Assembly: GCF_002834385.1 (NCBI RefSeq)
Contig: NZ_PITQ01000014.1
Span: forward strand, 1 to 64,000
Reading direction: 5' to 3'
DNA: 64,000 bases
Source of the DNA: Rahnella sp. AA
GTDB lineage: Bacteria > Pseudomonadota > Gammaproteobacteria > Enterobacterales > Enterobacteriaceae
The translations under genes were made by a program, and so were the position numbers. Every line of letters starts with the position of its first letter. Positions within the stretch are counted from its first letter, which is position 1. The notes under the pieces were generated by a model. It saw only the letters and a program-made list of their open reading frames with translations. It was not told where the DNA came from and searched no databases. This document shows, one piece after another, positions 18,534-28,472 of the stretch.

Positions 18534-19796
18534 ATGACCCTGCTTGCATTAGGTATCAACCACAAAACTGCCCCGGTGTCTCTGCGTGAACGGGTAACTT
18601 TTTCACCCGAGACTCTTAATCAGGCGCTCTCCAGTCTGCTCCAGCAACCGCTGGTGCAGGGCGGTGTCGTGTTGTCCACCTGTAACCGGACGGAGCTCTA
18701 CCTGAGCGTCGAACAACAGGAAAACCTGCAAGAACAGCTGGTTAAGTGGTTATGCGATTATCATCATCTCAGTGAAGATGAAGTCCGTAAAAGCTTGTAC
18801 TGGCACCACGATAATGACGCCGTCAGCCATCTGATGCGCGTGGCGAGCGGGCTGGATTCGCTGGTGCTGGGCGAACCGCAGATCCTGGGGCAGGTAAAAA
18901 AAGCCTTTGCGGAATCGCAAAATGGTCAGGCGGTTTCCGGTGAGCTGGAGCGTCTGTTCCAAAAATCTTTCTCTGTTGCCAAGCGTGTCCGCACGGAAAC
19001 CGATATCGGCGCAAGTGCCGTTTCTGTGGCTTTCGCTGCCTGTACTCTGGCGCGCCAGATTTTCGAATCCCTTTCTGATGTGAATGTGTTGCTGGTCGGT
19101 GCGGGTGAAACCATCGAACTGGTGGCGCGTCATCTGCATCAGCACAATGTCCGTCATATGATGATTGCTAACCGCACCCGTGAACGTGCGCAGGTGCTGG
19201 CGACGGAAGTGAATGCGGAAGTGATCAGCTTGCAGGATATCGATTCCCGCCTGGCAGAAGCCGACATTATTATCAGTTCTACCGCCAGCCCGCTGCCAAT
19301 TATTGGTAAAGGGATGGTTGAGCGTGCGTTAAAAGCCCGCCGCAACCAACCGATGCTGATGGTGGATATCGCCGTTCCGCGGGATATCGAACCGGAAGTT
19401 GGTAAGCTTGCTAACGCGTACTTATACAGCGTTGATGACCTGCACAGCATTATTCAAAATAACCTTGCACAACGCAAAGCGGCTGCCGTCCAGGCTGAAA
19501 CGATCGTTGAGCAGGAGAGCTCAAACTTTATGGCCTGGCTGCGTTCGCAGGGAGCCGTTGAAATTATTCGTGATTATCGCTCGCGTGCTGATATTATTCG
19601 CGCCGACGCACAAGCAAAAGCCTTAGCCGCCATTGCGCAGGGCGCTGACGTCGAAGCGGTGATCCAGGAATTAGCCCACAAATTGACCAACCGCCTTATT
19701 CACGCGCCAACCCGTTCCCTGCAACAGGCAGCCAGCGACGGTGATGTGGAGCGTTTGCAAATTTTACGCGACAGCCTCGGGCTGGATCAGCAATAG
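18534..19796 (+). CDS. hemA: Glutamyl-tRNA reductase
   Basis: This NADPH-dependent enzyme is the first committed step of C5-pathway haem synthesis, converting Glu-tRNA to glutamate-1-semialdehyde. It has 420 residues. STCNRTELY contains the catalytic cysteine (Cys50), [19 protein letters not shown] is the family signature, and [17 protein letters not shown] is the NADPH-binding fold. It heads hemA-prfA-prmC-sirB2-sirB1-kdsA, in the E. coli order. The 262-base gap to lolB holds the divergent promoters. Confidence 0.98.
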   Translation: MTLLALGINHKTAPVSLRERVTFSPETLNQALSSLLQQPLVQGGVVLSTCNRTELYLSVEQQENLQEQLVKWLCDYHHLSEDEVRKSLYWHHDNDAVSHLMRVASGLDSLVLGEPQILGQVKKAFAESQNGQAVSGELERLFQKSFSVAKRVRTETDIGASAVSVAFAACTLARQIFESLSDVNVLLVGAGETIELVARHLHQHNVRHMMIANRTRERAQVLATEVNAEVISLQDIDSRLAEADIIISSTASPLPIIGKGMVERALKARRNQPMLMVDIAVPRDIEPEVGKLANAYLYSVDDLHSIIQNNLAQRKAAAVQAETIVEQESSNFMAWLRSQGAVEIIRDYRSRADIIRADAQAKALAAIAQGADVEAVIQELAHKLTNRLIHAPTRSLQQAASDGDVERLQILRDSLGLDQQ

Positions 19797-19828
19797 TTCT
19801 CCTTTTCTCACAGGGTTAAACACCACGC

Positions 19829-20911
19829 ATGAAGCCTTCTATTGTTGCCAAACTGGAAGCGTTACAAGAGCGCCACGAAGAAGTGCAGGCGATGCTCGGC
19901 GATGCCAGCGTCATTGCCGATCAGGATAAATTCCGCAGTCTTTCCCGCGAATATTCTCAGCTGACTTCCGTTTCCGAATGTTTTCTGGCCTGGCGTCAGG
20001 CGCAGGAAGATTTAGAAACTGCTGAGATGATGCTTGATGACCCTGAGATGCGCGAAATGGCGCAGGACGAAATCAAAGACTGCAAAGCCACCATCGAAGA
20101 TCTCGAACAAAAATTACAGCTTCTGTTACTGCCGAAAGACCCTGACGATGAGCGCGGTTGTTTCCTTGAAATTCGTGCAGGAACCGGCGGTGATGAAGCA
20201 GCGATTTTTGCCGGTGATTTATTCCGTATGTACAGCCGCTACGCAGAATCGCGTCGCTGGCGTGTGGAAATCATCAGCGCCAACGAGGGTGAGCACGGCG
20301 GCTATAAAGAAGTCATTGCGAAAGTCATCGGTGAGGGCGCATATGGCCAGTTCAAATTTGAATCGGGCGGTCACCGCGTCCAGCGTGTACCGGAAACCGA
20401 ATCTCAGGGGCGTATTCATACGTCAGCCTGTACCGTTGCCGTAATGCCGGAAATTCCGGAAGCTGAATTGCCGGAAATCAACGCCGGTGACCTGCGCATT
20501 GATACGTTCCGCTCTTCCGGCGCGGGCGGTCAGCACGTTAACACCACCGATTCCGCCATCCGTATTACCCATATTCCGACCGGTATCGTGGTGGAGTGCC
20601 AGGACGAACGTTCTCAGCACAAAAACAAAGCCAAGGCGATGTCCGTGCTCGGCGCGCGTATCCGGGCGGCAGAAGTGGCGAAACGTCAGGCGGAAGAAGC
20701 GTCTACGCGCCGTAACCTGCTGGGCAGCGGCGACCGTTCGGACCGTAACCGTACCTATAACTTCCCGCAGGGCCGCGTAACCGATCACCGCATCAACCTG
20801 ACAATTTACCGTCTGGATGAAGTGATGGAAGGCAAACTCGACTCGCTGATCCAGCCGATTGTGCAGGAATATCAGGCCGATCAGCTCGCAGCACTTTCTG
20901 AGCAGGACTAA
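19829..20911 (+). CDS. prfA: Peptide chain release factor 1
   Basis: RF1 reads UAA and UAG stop codons and triggers peptide release. At 360 residues it has the standard length. The catalytic GGQ lies in [15 protein letters not shown]. The PxT codon-recognition tripeptide reads PET (RVPETESQG) where E. coli has PAT; PET also occurs in other bacterial RF1 proteins. The stop TAA shares its last base with the prmC ATG, so the two are translationally coupled. PrmC methylates the GGQ glutamine of this protein. Confidence 0.98.
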   Translation: MKPSIVAKLEALQERHEEVQAMLGDASVIADQDKFRSLSREYSQLTSVSECFLAWRQAQEDLETAEMMLDDPEMREMAQDEIKDCKATIEDLEQKLQLLLLPKDPDDERGCFLEIRAGTGGDEAAIFAGDLFRMYSRYAESRRWRVEIISANEGEHGGYKEVIAKVIGEGAYGQFKFESGGHRVQRVPETESQGRIHTSACTVAVMPEIPEAELPEINAGDLRIDTFRSSGAGGQHVNTTDSAIRITHIPTGIVVECQDERSQHKNKAKAMSVLGARIRAAEVAKRQAEEASTRRNLLGSGDRSDRNRTYNFPQGRVTDHRINLTIYRLDEVMEGKLDSLIQPIVQEYQADQLAALSEQD

Positions 20912-21747
20912 TGGATTTTCAGCATTGGCTGCGTGATGCCACCCGCCGTCTGGCTGCGGGTGAAAGCCCGAAGCGTGACGCTGAAATACTGCTCGGCTTT
21001 GTGACTGGCCGGGCAAGAACCTACATTATGGCTTTTGGCGAAACACCGCTGACGGCCACTCAGCTTCAACAACTGGAAACCCTGCTGGCGCGACGAGAGC
21101 AGGGTGAACCCGTTGCTTATCTGACCGGTGAACGCGAATTCTGGTCGTTACCGTTATCTGTTTCTCCCGCCACACTAATTCCCCGGCCTGATACCGAATG
21201 CCTGGTTGAACAGGCGCTTGCCCGTTTGCCTTCAGAGCCGGTGAGTGTGCTCGATTTGGGCACCGGAACGGGCGCGATTGCTTTAGCGCTGGCGAGTGAG
21301 CGGCCTGACTGTCAACTGACCGGAATAGATTTGCAACCCGACGCCGTCACGCTGGCAAAACACAACGCGCAAAAACTGAACATCGGTAATGTGCGTTTTT
21401 TACAGGGCAGCTGGTTTTCGCCGGTCACCGGTGAAACTTTCGCGCTGATTGTCAGTAATCCACCCTATATTGATGCCGCCGATCCGCACCTTGCACAGGG
21501 CGATGTGCGTTTTGAGCCTGCCAGTGCACTGGTTGCACAAAATGCCGGTCTGGCTGATCTGGCTCATATTATTGCGACAGCACCCGCGTATCTTCAGGAA
21601 AGCGGCTGGCTTTTGCTCGAACATGGCTGGCAGCAGGCCGCAGAGGTGCAAACATTATTGCGCGATGCCGGTTATCAGCAGGTTGCGACCGTTAAAGATT
21701 ATGGGAATAACGATCGCGTCAGCCTCGGGCAATGGAAATCTGAATAA
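20911..21747 (+). CDS. prmC: Release factor glutamine methyltransferase
   Basis: PrmC (HemK) uses S-adenosylmethionine to methylate the glutamine of the GGQ motif in RF1 and RF2. It has 278 residues. The SAM-binding motif is VLDLGTGTGAIALALA, and the N-methyltransferase catalytic motif NPPY lies in VSNPPYIDAAD. Its start overlaps the prfA stop by one base, pairing enzyme and substrate genes. Confidence 0.98.
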   Translation: MDFQHWLRDATRRLAAGESPKRDAEILLGFVTGRARTYIMAFGETPLTATQLQQLETLLARREQGEPVAYLTGEREFWSLPLSVSPATLIPRPDTECLVEQALARLPSEPVSVLDLGTGTGAIALALASERPDCQLTGIDLQPDAVTLAKHNAQKLNIGNVRFLQGSWFSPVTGETFALIVSNPPYIDAADPHLAQGDVRFEPASALVAQNAGLADLAHIIATAPAYLQESGWLLLEHGWQQAAEVQTLLRDAGYQQVATVKDYGNNDRVSLGQWKSE

Positions 21748-21808
21748 AAATAAGCCTCTGTCGAAGATAATTAATTTCTGAGTGCATAAATTATAAAGGA
21801 AACGGGCA

Positions 21809-22198
21809 ATGGCATATGTCTGGATTAAGCATCTGCATGTGGTCACTATCACCCTGAGTATTGTACTGTTTGTTTTACGATTTTTTTGGAAATGGGCGGG
21901 TTCTGCTATGATGCAGAAACGCTGGGTGAAGATAGTTCCACATATCGTGGATACCTTGCTGTTATTAAGCGGTATTTCGCTTATCTTCATCACACACTTT
22001 TATCCGTTCAGCCCACAGGGAACCTGGCTGACCGAAAAGATTTTTGGCGTTATTATCTATATCGCGCTGGGTTTTGTAGCCCTGAGCAAGCGACCAATCA
22101 GCCAGAATACCCGCTGGCTGGCCTTTATCCTGGCCATCGCTTGCCTGTATCTGGTTCTTAAACTGGCGATGACGAAAATACCGCTGCTAATGGGATAA
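21809..22198 (+). CDS. sirB2: SirB2-family membrane protein
   Basis: A 129-residue inner-membrane protein of the SirB family, with about four hydrophobic helices and the N-terminal YVWIKHLHVVTITLSI typical of it. AAAGGAAACG before the ATG supports the start. Its role is unknown; the family is conserved in this position beside sirB1 and kdsA. Confidence 0.93.
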   Translation: MAYVWIKHLHVVTITLSIVLFVLRFFWKWAGSAMMQKRWVKIVPHIVDTLLLLSGISLIFITHFYPFSPQGTWLTEKIFGVIIYIALGFVALSKRPISQNTRWLAFILAIACLYLVLKLAMTKIPLLMG

Positions 22199-22200
22199 CT

Positions 22201-23010
22201 ATGAGTACCCTTGCTGATTTTGAATTTAACACCGCCCGGCTCAGTACCGGGGTGATCAAAGTAACGGAGTCCGTGCGTTTTGATTTCAATGCGGATGAGG
22301 TTCGCCATCAGTTGCAATCGCTGGTCGATGAAGCGCGCCGTGTCGTTCCTGAGGATCTTGATCAGGATCAGCAGCTCGAAGTGTTGATTGAACTGTTTTA
22401 TCGCACCTGGGGTTTTGGCGGCGCAGGCGGTGTATACCGCCTGTCTGATGCTATCTGGATAGACAAAGTCCTCTCATCACGTCAGGGCACGCCGGTTTCG
22501 TTGGGCGTTATTTTCCTGCATATTGCGCATGAGCTCGATTTACCGTTGATGCCGGTTATCTTCCCTACGCAACTTATCCTTCGTGCTGACTGGCTCGACG
22601 AAGAAATGTGGCTGCTTAATCCTATCAACGGCGATACGCTGAATGAGCACATGCTCAACGTCTGGCTTAAAGGTAACCTGGGTGTCTCAGCCGAAATTGA
22701 AGATGACGACCTGGACGAAGCGGAAAACACGCTGATCGTTCGCAAAATGCTCGATACCCTGAAAGCCGCTCTGATGGAAGAAAAACAATTTGAGCTGGCG
22801 CTGCGTGCCAGTGAAACGGTTTTACAATTTGATCCGGAAGATCCGTATGAAATCCGTGACCGCGGGCTGATTTATGCTCAGCTGGAATGCGATCATGTGG
22901 CGATCTCTGACCTCAACTATTTTGTTGAACAGTGCCCGGAAGATCCGATTTCAGAAGTGATTAAGGTGCAGATCCACGCGATTGAGCACAAACAAGTCAC
23001 ATTGCATTAA
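22201..23010 (+). CDS. sirB1: SirB1-family protein (transglutaminase-like and TPR domains)
   Basis: A 269-residue cytoplasmic protein with an N-terminal transglutaminase-like region (RQGTPVSLGVIFLHIAHELDLP, about 98-119) and a C-terminal TPR-like helical repeat region (about 185-260). Two bases separate it from sirB2. The biochemical activity of the family is not established. The conserved neighbourhood with kdsA is standard for Enterobacterales. Confidence 0.93.
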   Translation: MSTLADFEFNTARLSTGVIKVTESVRFDFNADEVRHQLQSLVDEARRVVPEDLDQDQQLEVLIELFYRTWGFGGAGGVYRLSDAIWIDKVLSSRQGTPVSLGVIFLHIAHELDLPLMPVIFPTQLILRADWLDEEMWLLNPINGDTLNEHMLNVWLKGNLGVSAEIEDDDLDEAENTLIVRKMLDTLKAALMEEKQFELALRASETVLQFDPEDPYEIRDRGLIYAQLECDHVAISDLNYFVEQCPEDPISEVIKVQIHAIEHKQVTLH

Positions 23011-23093
23011 TTGATATCTACCTTACATTGCATCTGAATCGTGTGAATGAAACTGTCTGTCAGCGCGTTATCAGATGAAAGATTTATCACTAA

Positions 23094-23960
<867 letters not shown>

Positions 23961-23981
23961 TGGCTGTCTGACTGCCAGTAA

Positions 23982-24010
23982 AAAGGCGACCCTCGGGTCG
24001 CCTTTGTTGT
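23982..24010. terminator. Bidirectional terminator between kdsA and dauA
   Basis: Stem AAAGGCGACC/GGTCGCCTTT with a very short loop, A's on one side and T's on the other. It serves both convergent genes. Confidence 0.88.
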
Positions 24011-24034
24011 TTCTGAAACAGATGTTTTGAAGAC

Positions 24035-25702
24035 TTACAGCGCCTCCGCCAGACTCCCGTGGAAGCTCAGGCGGCCTTCGACCGGCTGCATTCTGGCGCG
24101 CGCCAGCGTTTTCAGCGGCTGGAAGGGGATTTCTGCAATGCGCAGTTCCGTATTTTCCGGCAGAGCGTCAATGAAATTGCGCAAGGCGTTAACGCCGCCG
24201 GCATCAAGAACAGCAACCCTATCCCAAAGCAGGATAATCACTTTTTTGCCCCCGGCACGCGCCTGAAGCTCGCTGAAGATGCGTTCTGCGGCGGCAAAGA
24301 ATAACGGCCCGTTGACGCGCAGGATCAGCGTATTTTCCGGCACGTCGGCGGCCACTTCGGTCAGCCGCGTCAGCCGCGCGATACGGCGCATAAACAGTAG
24401 CGAAGCCATCACAATCCCGGCGGTAATCGCAATCACCATATCGAACAATACCGTCAGGCTCATGCAGTTCAGCATCACCAGAATGTCGTCTTTCGGTGCG
24501 CGGCGCAGTAAATCCACGACTTTATGCGCTTCGCTCATATTCCACGCCACCATCAGCAGCAACGCCGCCATGGCCGCCAGAGGAAGCCATGAAAGCAGCG
24601 GGGCCAGAATGAGCAGGGCGAGGATCACCAGAAGCGAGTGAATAATAGCGGAAACCGGCGATGTCGCACCGGCACGTACGTTCGCCGCCGATCGTGCAAT
24701 GGCCGCTGTGGCGGTAATCCCTCCAAAGAACGGGCTGACCATATTGCCAATACCCTGACCGATCAGCTCATTGTCCGAGTGGTGTTTTTTACCGGTCATG
24801 CCATCGAGCACCACCGCGCAGAGAAGGGATTCAATCGCACCCAGCATCGCCATGGAAAATGCGGCAGGCAGCAAAGCCTGAACCCGCGACCAGCTCAGGC
24901 CGCTGCCGTCATGCTGTGCCCACGGCAGCGCAAATTGCGGCAGAATGGGCGGAATGCCGTTGCCCTGTGTGCCGTCCGGCAACAGGAAGTGAAAACGTGA
25001 ACCGATGGTAGCAACCGGATGCCCGGCCTGCATAAAAATCGCCATCACGGCGCAACCGGCCAGTAATGCAGGCAGATGGCCGGGCACGCGCAGCCCGAAT
25101 TTCGGCCACAAAATCAGCATGCCCAGCGTGACAATACCAATCGCGGCATCGCCAATATCCAGCGTCGGCAGTGCCATCACCAGCGCGGCGACTTTACTCA
25201 GATAATGTTCCGGAACTGACGCCATCGTCAGGCCAAAGAAGTCCTTGAACTGCATCGTTCCGATGGTAATCGCAATGCCCGACGTAAAGCCAAGCGTTAC
25301 CGGCAGCGGAATATATTCGATTAACCGGCCAAAGCGTGCCAGCCCCATCAGCAGCAGAATAAAGCCGGACATCAGCGTCGCCAGCAATAAGCCCGACAAG
25401 CCGAACTGCTGCGAAACCGGGTAAAGAATGACGACAAACGCAGCGGTAGGGCCGGAAACGCTGAAACGCGAACCCCCGAAAATGGCAATCACAATACCGG
25501 CAATTGCTGAGGTATACAGCCCGTACTGGGGTGGAACGCCGCTGCCGATCGCCAGTGCCATCGCCAGCGGAATGGCAATAATCCCCACGGTGACGCCGGC
25601 AATGGCATCTTTAAGTAAGAGCTGAAGGGTATACTTTTCACGAAAACAGGCGTCTGTCAGGGCGCTGAATAGCCTGACATGGCGTCTTCCTGAGGTATTC
25701 AT
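24035..25702 (-). CDS. dauA: C4-dicarboxylate (SulP/SLC26) transporter DauA
   Basis: An inner-membrane SulP transporter closely matching E. coli DauA (YchM), an aerobic succinate/C4-dicarboxylate carrier active at acid pH. From the ATG at 25702 it has 555 residues (559 in E. coli). The conserved core includes [34 protein letters not shown] and [21 protein letters not shown]-terminal STAS domain contains [15 protein letters not shown]. The frame is open to 25801, but the extra 33 residues are basic and not family-like. In E. coli dauA lies beside prs; here it follows kdsA in convergent orientation, so the gene has been relocated. Confidence 0.95.
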   Translation of the reverse strand: MNTSGRRHVRLFSALTDACFREKYTLQLLLKDAIAGVTVGIIAIPLAMALAIGSGVPPQYGLYTSAIAGIVIAIFGGSRFSVSGPTAAFVVILYPVSQQFGLSGLLLATLMSGFILLLMGLARFGRLIEYIPLPVTLGFTSGIAITIGTMQFKDFFGLTMASVPEHYLSKVAALVMALPTLDIGDAAIGIVTLGMLILWPKFGLRVPGHLPALLAGCAVMAIFMQAGHPVATIGSRFHFLLPDGTQGNGIPPILPQFALPWAQHDGSGLSWSRVQALLPAAFSMAMLGAIESLLCAVVLDGMTGKKHHSDNELIGQGIGNMVSPFFGGITATAAIARSAANVRAGATSPVSAIIHSLLVILALLILAPLLSWLPLAAMAALLLMVAWNMSEAHKVVDLLRRAPKDDILVMLNCMSLTVLFDMVIAITAGIVMASLLFMRRIARLTRLTEVAADVPENTLILRVNGPLFFAAAERIFSELQARAGGKKVIILLWDRVAVLDAGGVNALRNFIDALPENTELRIAEIPFQPLKTLARARMQPVEGRLSFHGSLAEAL

Positions 25703-25973
25703 AGGGCGTAAACCACCTGGAGAAAATATTGAATAAGAACCCGGTCTTCCATCACCGGAAAAATGTAGCCTACGCCGGTTGCGCTGAACTTGCCTAGACA
25801 TAAATCAAAGCAAATTAATGCAGCCGTGTGCAGGTTCTGTATGAGTGTAATTGCTGGCAATGTGATATGCCGCCAGTTATTTCACAGACGGACACGACGA
25901 AGGCATTCATCATCTATATTTAAGTTAATGCCCGAAAATCGGATAGGGAAAGCGTAAGGGGACGCCGTTATAT

Positions 25974-27080
25974 ATGCCGGATATATTGTCACTGGGAAGT
26001 TTGTATGCGGATATTTGCGTTACATACGCCACGCTTTCAATCAGTTTTTTTGTGCTGAGCCGCAGCGAACCCTTTACTTTTAAAGGCTCACACTGGAAGC
26101 GGCTGGCCTTTGGCCTGGTGGCAGGGATAACGGCATTATACCTGCGCGGCAATCAGCTGGTGCTGAACGAAAACCTCTCGTTCAGTTTTGAAATGTTGCC
26201 CATGATTTTAGTGACCTTTTTCGGCGGCTGGCTCAGCGGGCTGTGCAGTTTCGTGGTCGCATTTTTCTTCAGCGGCATGTTTACCCTGAATAATCTGTTT
26301 ATCGCCATTATTCTTGGCACGCTATTTTTATTTCGCGTCTGGCGCAGGCGTAAACATCGTGAACTGTATATTACGATCGTGCTGGTCGGTATTTTTCGTC
26401 TGGCGCTGGTCTCCGGCATTCATGGTATTCAGGTGCCGTGGACCGAGCTGATTTTCTATCAGGCGATTGCCGCCTGCTGCATGATCCTCTGTTATCACGC
26501 GTTAAATTATAAAGAAATCTACATGAATAAAGTCTTCACGATCCGCGTGAAGGCCGCGACGGATGAACTGACGCAAATTAATAACCGCGCAAGCCTGGAT
26601 TACTGGCTGGCACAGCGGCAGATCCAGCGAGAAGCCTGCGGGCTCATTTTGCTGGATATTGATAACTTCAAACGGGTGAATGACACACTCGGTCACCTGG
26701 TCGGCGATCGTGTATTAATTGAAGTAGGACGTTTATTACGCCATCTCACGCGCAACGAAGATTTTGCCGGCCGTTACGGTGGTGAGGAATTTCTGGTGAT
26801 GACGTCAGCCTATGATCCCGAAACTTTGCTGGCGATTGCGGAACGTATCCGTAAGGAAGTCGAGGATTGCGTGATTAATCTTGAAGACGGTCGCGAACTG
26901 AGAGTGACAGTGTCACTGGGTGTGTCGCTGTATTTACCGGGAATGATTATCCGCAAGTCGCTCAAACTGGCAGACCTTTCACTGTATGAGGCAAAACGGA
27001 AAGGGAAAAACTGTGTCGTGGGCAGTTCTATCCTGACGCTGGCCGCTTTGGGAAATAAAAGCCACACGCACCGAATGTAA
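25974..27080 (+). CDS. Membrane-bound diguanylate cyclase (GGDEF)
   Basis: A 368-residue inner-membrane enzyme predicted to make cyclic di-GMP. About six N-terminal hydrophobic helices (residues 5-180) form a sensor of the 5TMR/MASE type, with no recognisable ligand motif. The GGDEF domain starts near residue 195 (DELTQINNRASLDYWL). The active site is GGEEF, and RNED five residues before it is an intact RxxD product-inhibition site, so a feedback-controlled active cyclase is expected. No EAL domain is present. The ribosome site is distant (AAGGGG 13 bases upstream), so the start is provisional. It is divergent from dauA. Confidence 0.9.
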   Translation: MPDILSLGSLYADICVTYATLSISFFVLSRSEPFTFKGSHWKRLAFGLVAGITALYLRGNQLVLNENLSFSFEMLPMILVTFFGGWLSGLCSFVVAFFFSGMFTLNNLFIAIILGTLFLFRVWRRRKHRELYITIVLVGIFRLALVSGIHGIQVPWTELIFYQAIAACCMILCYHALNYKEIYMNKVFTIRVKAATDELTQINNRASLDYWLAQRQIQREACGLILLDIDNFKRVNDTLGHLVGDRVLIEVGRLLRHLTRNEDFAGRYGGEEFLVMTSAYDPETLLAIAERIRKEVEDCVINLEDGRELRVTVSLGVSLYLPGMIIRKSLKLADLSLYEAKRKGKNCVVGSSILTLAALGNKSHTHRM

Positions 27081-27081
27081 A

Positions 27082-27116
27082 AGGAGCCTTTCGGCTCCTG
27101 ACTTACTTTTTTCGAA
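27082..27116 (+). terminator. Terminator after the diguanylate cyclase
   Basis: Stem AGGAGCC/GGCTCCT with a 4-base loop, then GACTTAC and a run of six T's. Confidence 0.7.
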
Positions 27117-27130
27117 CTGAAAGCGGGTCG

Positions 27131-28450
27131 CTATTTCTGCGTGCCTTCTTCAATTTTAGGCGGATAGGTCAGATCCGCGTCTTTACGCATCTTCGCCACA
27201 TCTTTCGCCGTCACCGTTGCCCCCGCCGGATTACCAAACTGCGTGCTGACATAATTGCTCAGCGTGGCAATTTGCTCATCATTCAGCTGGTTAGCAAACG
27301 AAGGCATCATGATTTCGCCTTTATCCATATGGCGCTGCACGCCGTTGAGGATCACCGAAACCTGATTACGGCTGTCGTAAGAACCGGTGCTGGTGTGGCT
27401 GAACAGCGACGGATACGCGTGGAATCCTTCACCGCTGCCCGCACCGCCTTTCCCGTGACAGGCTGCACAACTGGCATTAAACAGCGCGGCGGCGGATTGA
27501 TTCACCGTTTGCCCTTCGGCGCGCAGAGGATAAACATCCTGATTCTGCTGGCCCCAGGCATCACGCGGTTTGGTCTGTTTGTCGTCACCGATAGCAGGAA
27601 CTGAACGGATATAGGTCGCGATAGCATTCAGGTCACTGTCCGAAAGGTGTTGCAGGCTATGCTCGATGGCTTCGCCCATCGCACCGGAGGCCGACGCTTT
27701 CCCGGCCACAAAACCGGTTTTCAGGTAAGTCACCAGTTCCTGTTGCGACCAGGTGCCGATCCCGGCATTTTTGTCCGGAGTGATATTAAACGCCACCCAG
27801 GATCCTAAATCGCCACCGGAAAACGCTTTATCGGTGTCCATGCCCATGGTCAGCGTGCGTGGTGTGTGGCAGGTGCCGCAATGCTCGAGCGCTTCCACCA
27901 GATACGCGCCACGATTCCAGTCCGCAGATTTGGACGGGTCGTTTTTCAGCTCGCCTTTGTCGAAGTTAAACATCTTCCACACGCGCATGCCCCAGCGCTG
28001 GTTGAACGGGAAAGACAAATCGGTTTGCGGCCCGGCGGAATGCACCGCAGGCAGCGACATCAGATAGGCTTTCACGGCCAGCACGTCATCGCGTTTCATT
28101 TTAGTGAAAGAGTCATACGGCATCGCCGGATAAAGCTGCTGTCCGTCTTTGCCCACACCTTCACGCACGGCACGCACGAACTCGTCGTCTGTCCAGTTGC
28201 CGATCCCAAACTCTTTATCCGAAGAAATATTGGTGCCGTAAATCACCCCGAAAGGTGAGGCCAGCGGATAGCCGCCGCCAAATTTCGCGGTTTTGTCGGC
28301 ACCGGGGGCCGTATGGCAGGCGGTACAGTCACCGGCAGTCGCCAGATATTCGCCGCGTTTAATCAGTTCAGCATTACCTGTCGCGTCGTCCGCCCAGGCG
28401 CTGGTCGCCGCCACTAACGGCAGCATTGCCAGCATGAATTTCATTTTCAT
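27131..28450 (-). CDS. Triple-haem cytochrome c subunit of gluconate-2-dehydrogenase-type complex
   Basis: A periplasmic membrane-attached cytochrome c of 439 residues. The Sec signal peptide ends near AWADD. Three CxxCH haem sites are present (CTACH, CGTCH, CAACH), the pattern of the cytochrome subunit of gluconate, sorbitol and fructose dehydrogenases, which passes electrons to ubiquinone. GAGG eight bases upstream supports the start. It is the last gene of a unit in which the flavoprotein and Tat-exported small subunit precede it. Confidence 0.92.
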   Translation of the reverse strand: MKMKFMLAMLPLVAATSAWADDATGNAELIKRGEYLATAGDCTACHTAPGADKTAKFGGGYPLASPFGVIYGTNISSDKEFGIGNWTDDEFVRAVREGVGKDGQQLYPAMPYDSFTKMKRDDVLAVKAYLMSLPAVHSAGPQTDLSFPFNQRWGMRVWKMFNFDKGELKNDPSKSADWNRGAYLVEALEHCGTCHTPRTLTMGMDTDKAFSGGDLGSWVAFNITPDKNAGIGTWSQQELVTYLKTGFVAGKASASGAMGEAIEHSLQHLSDSDLNAIATYIRSVPAIGDDKQTKPRDAWGQQNQDVYPLRAEGQTVNQSAAALFNASCAACHGKGGAGSGEGFHAYPSLFSHTSTGSYDSRNQVSVILNGVQRHMDKGEIMMPSFANQLNDEQIATLSNYVSTQFGNPAGATVTAKDVAKMRKDADLTYPPKIEEGTQK

Positions 28451-28472
28451 TGCTCAGTCCTCAGAAAATCAA

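Noticed and set aside
18272-18565. 98-residue N-terminal extension of lolB
   Set aside because: It would bury the lipoprotein signal peptide and overlap the hemA start. The shorter start gives the standard 207 residues.
20380-20420. RF1 anticodon tripeptide PET instead of the E. coli PAT
   Set aside because: The middle residue of PxT varies naturally in bacterial RF1 and PET is common, so no recoding is implied.
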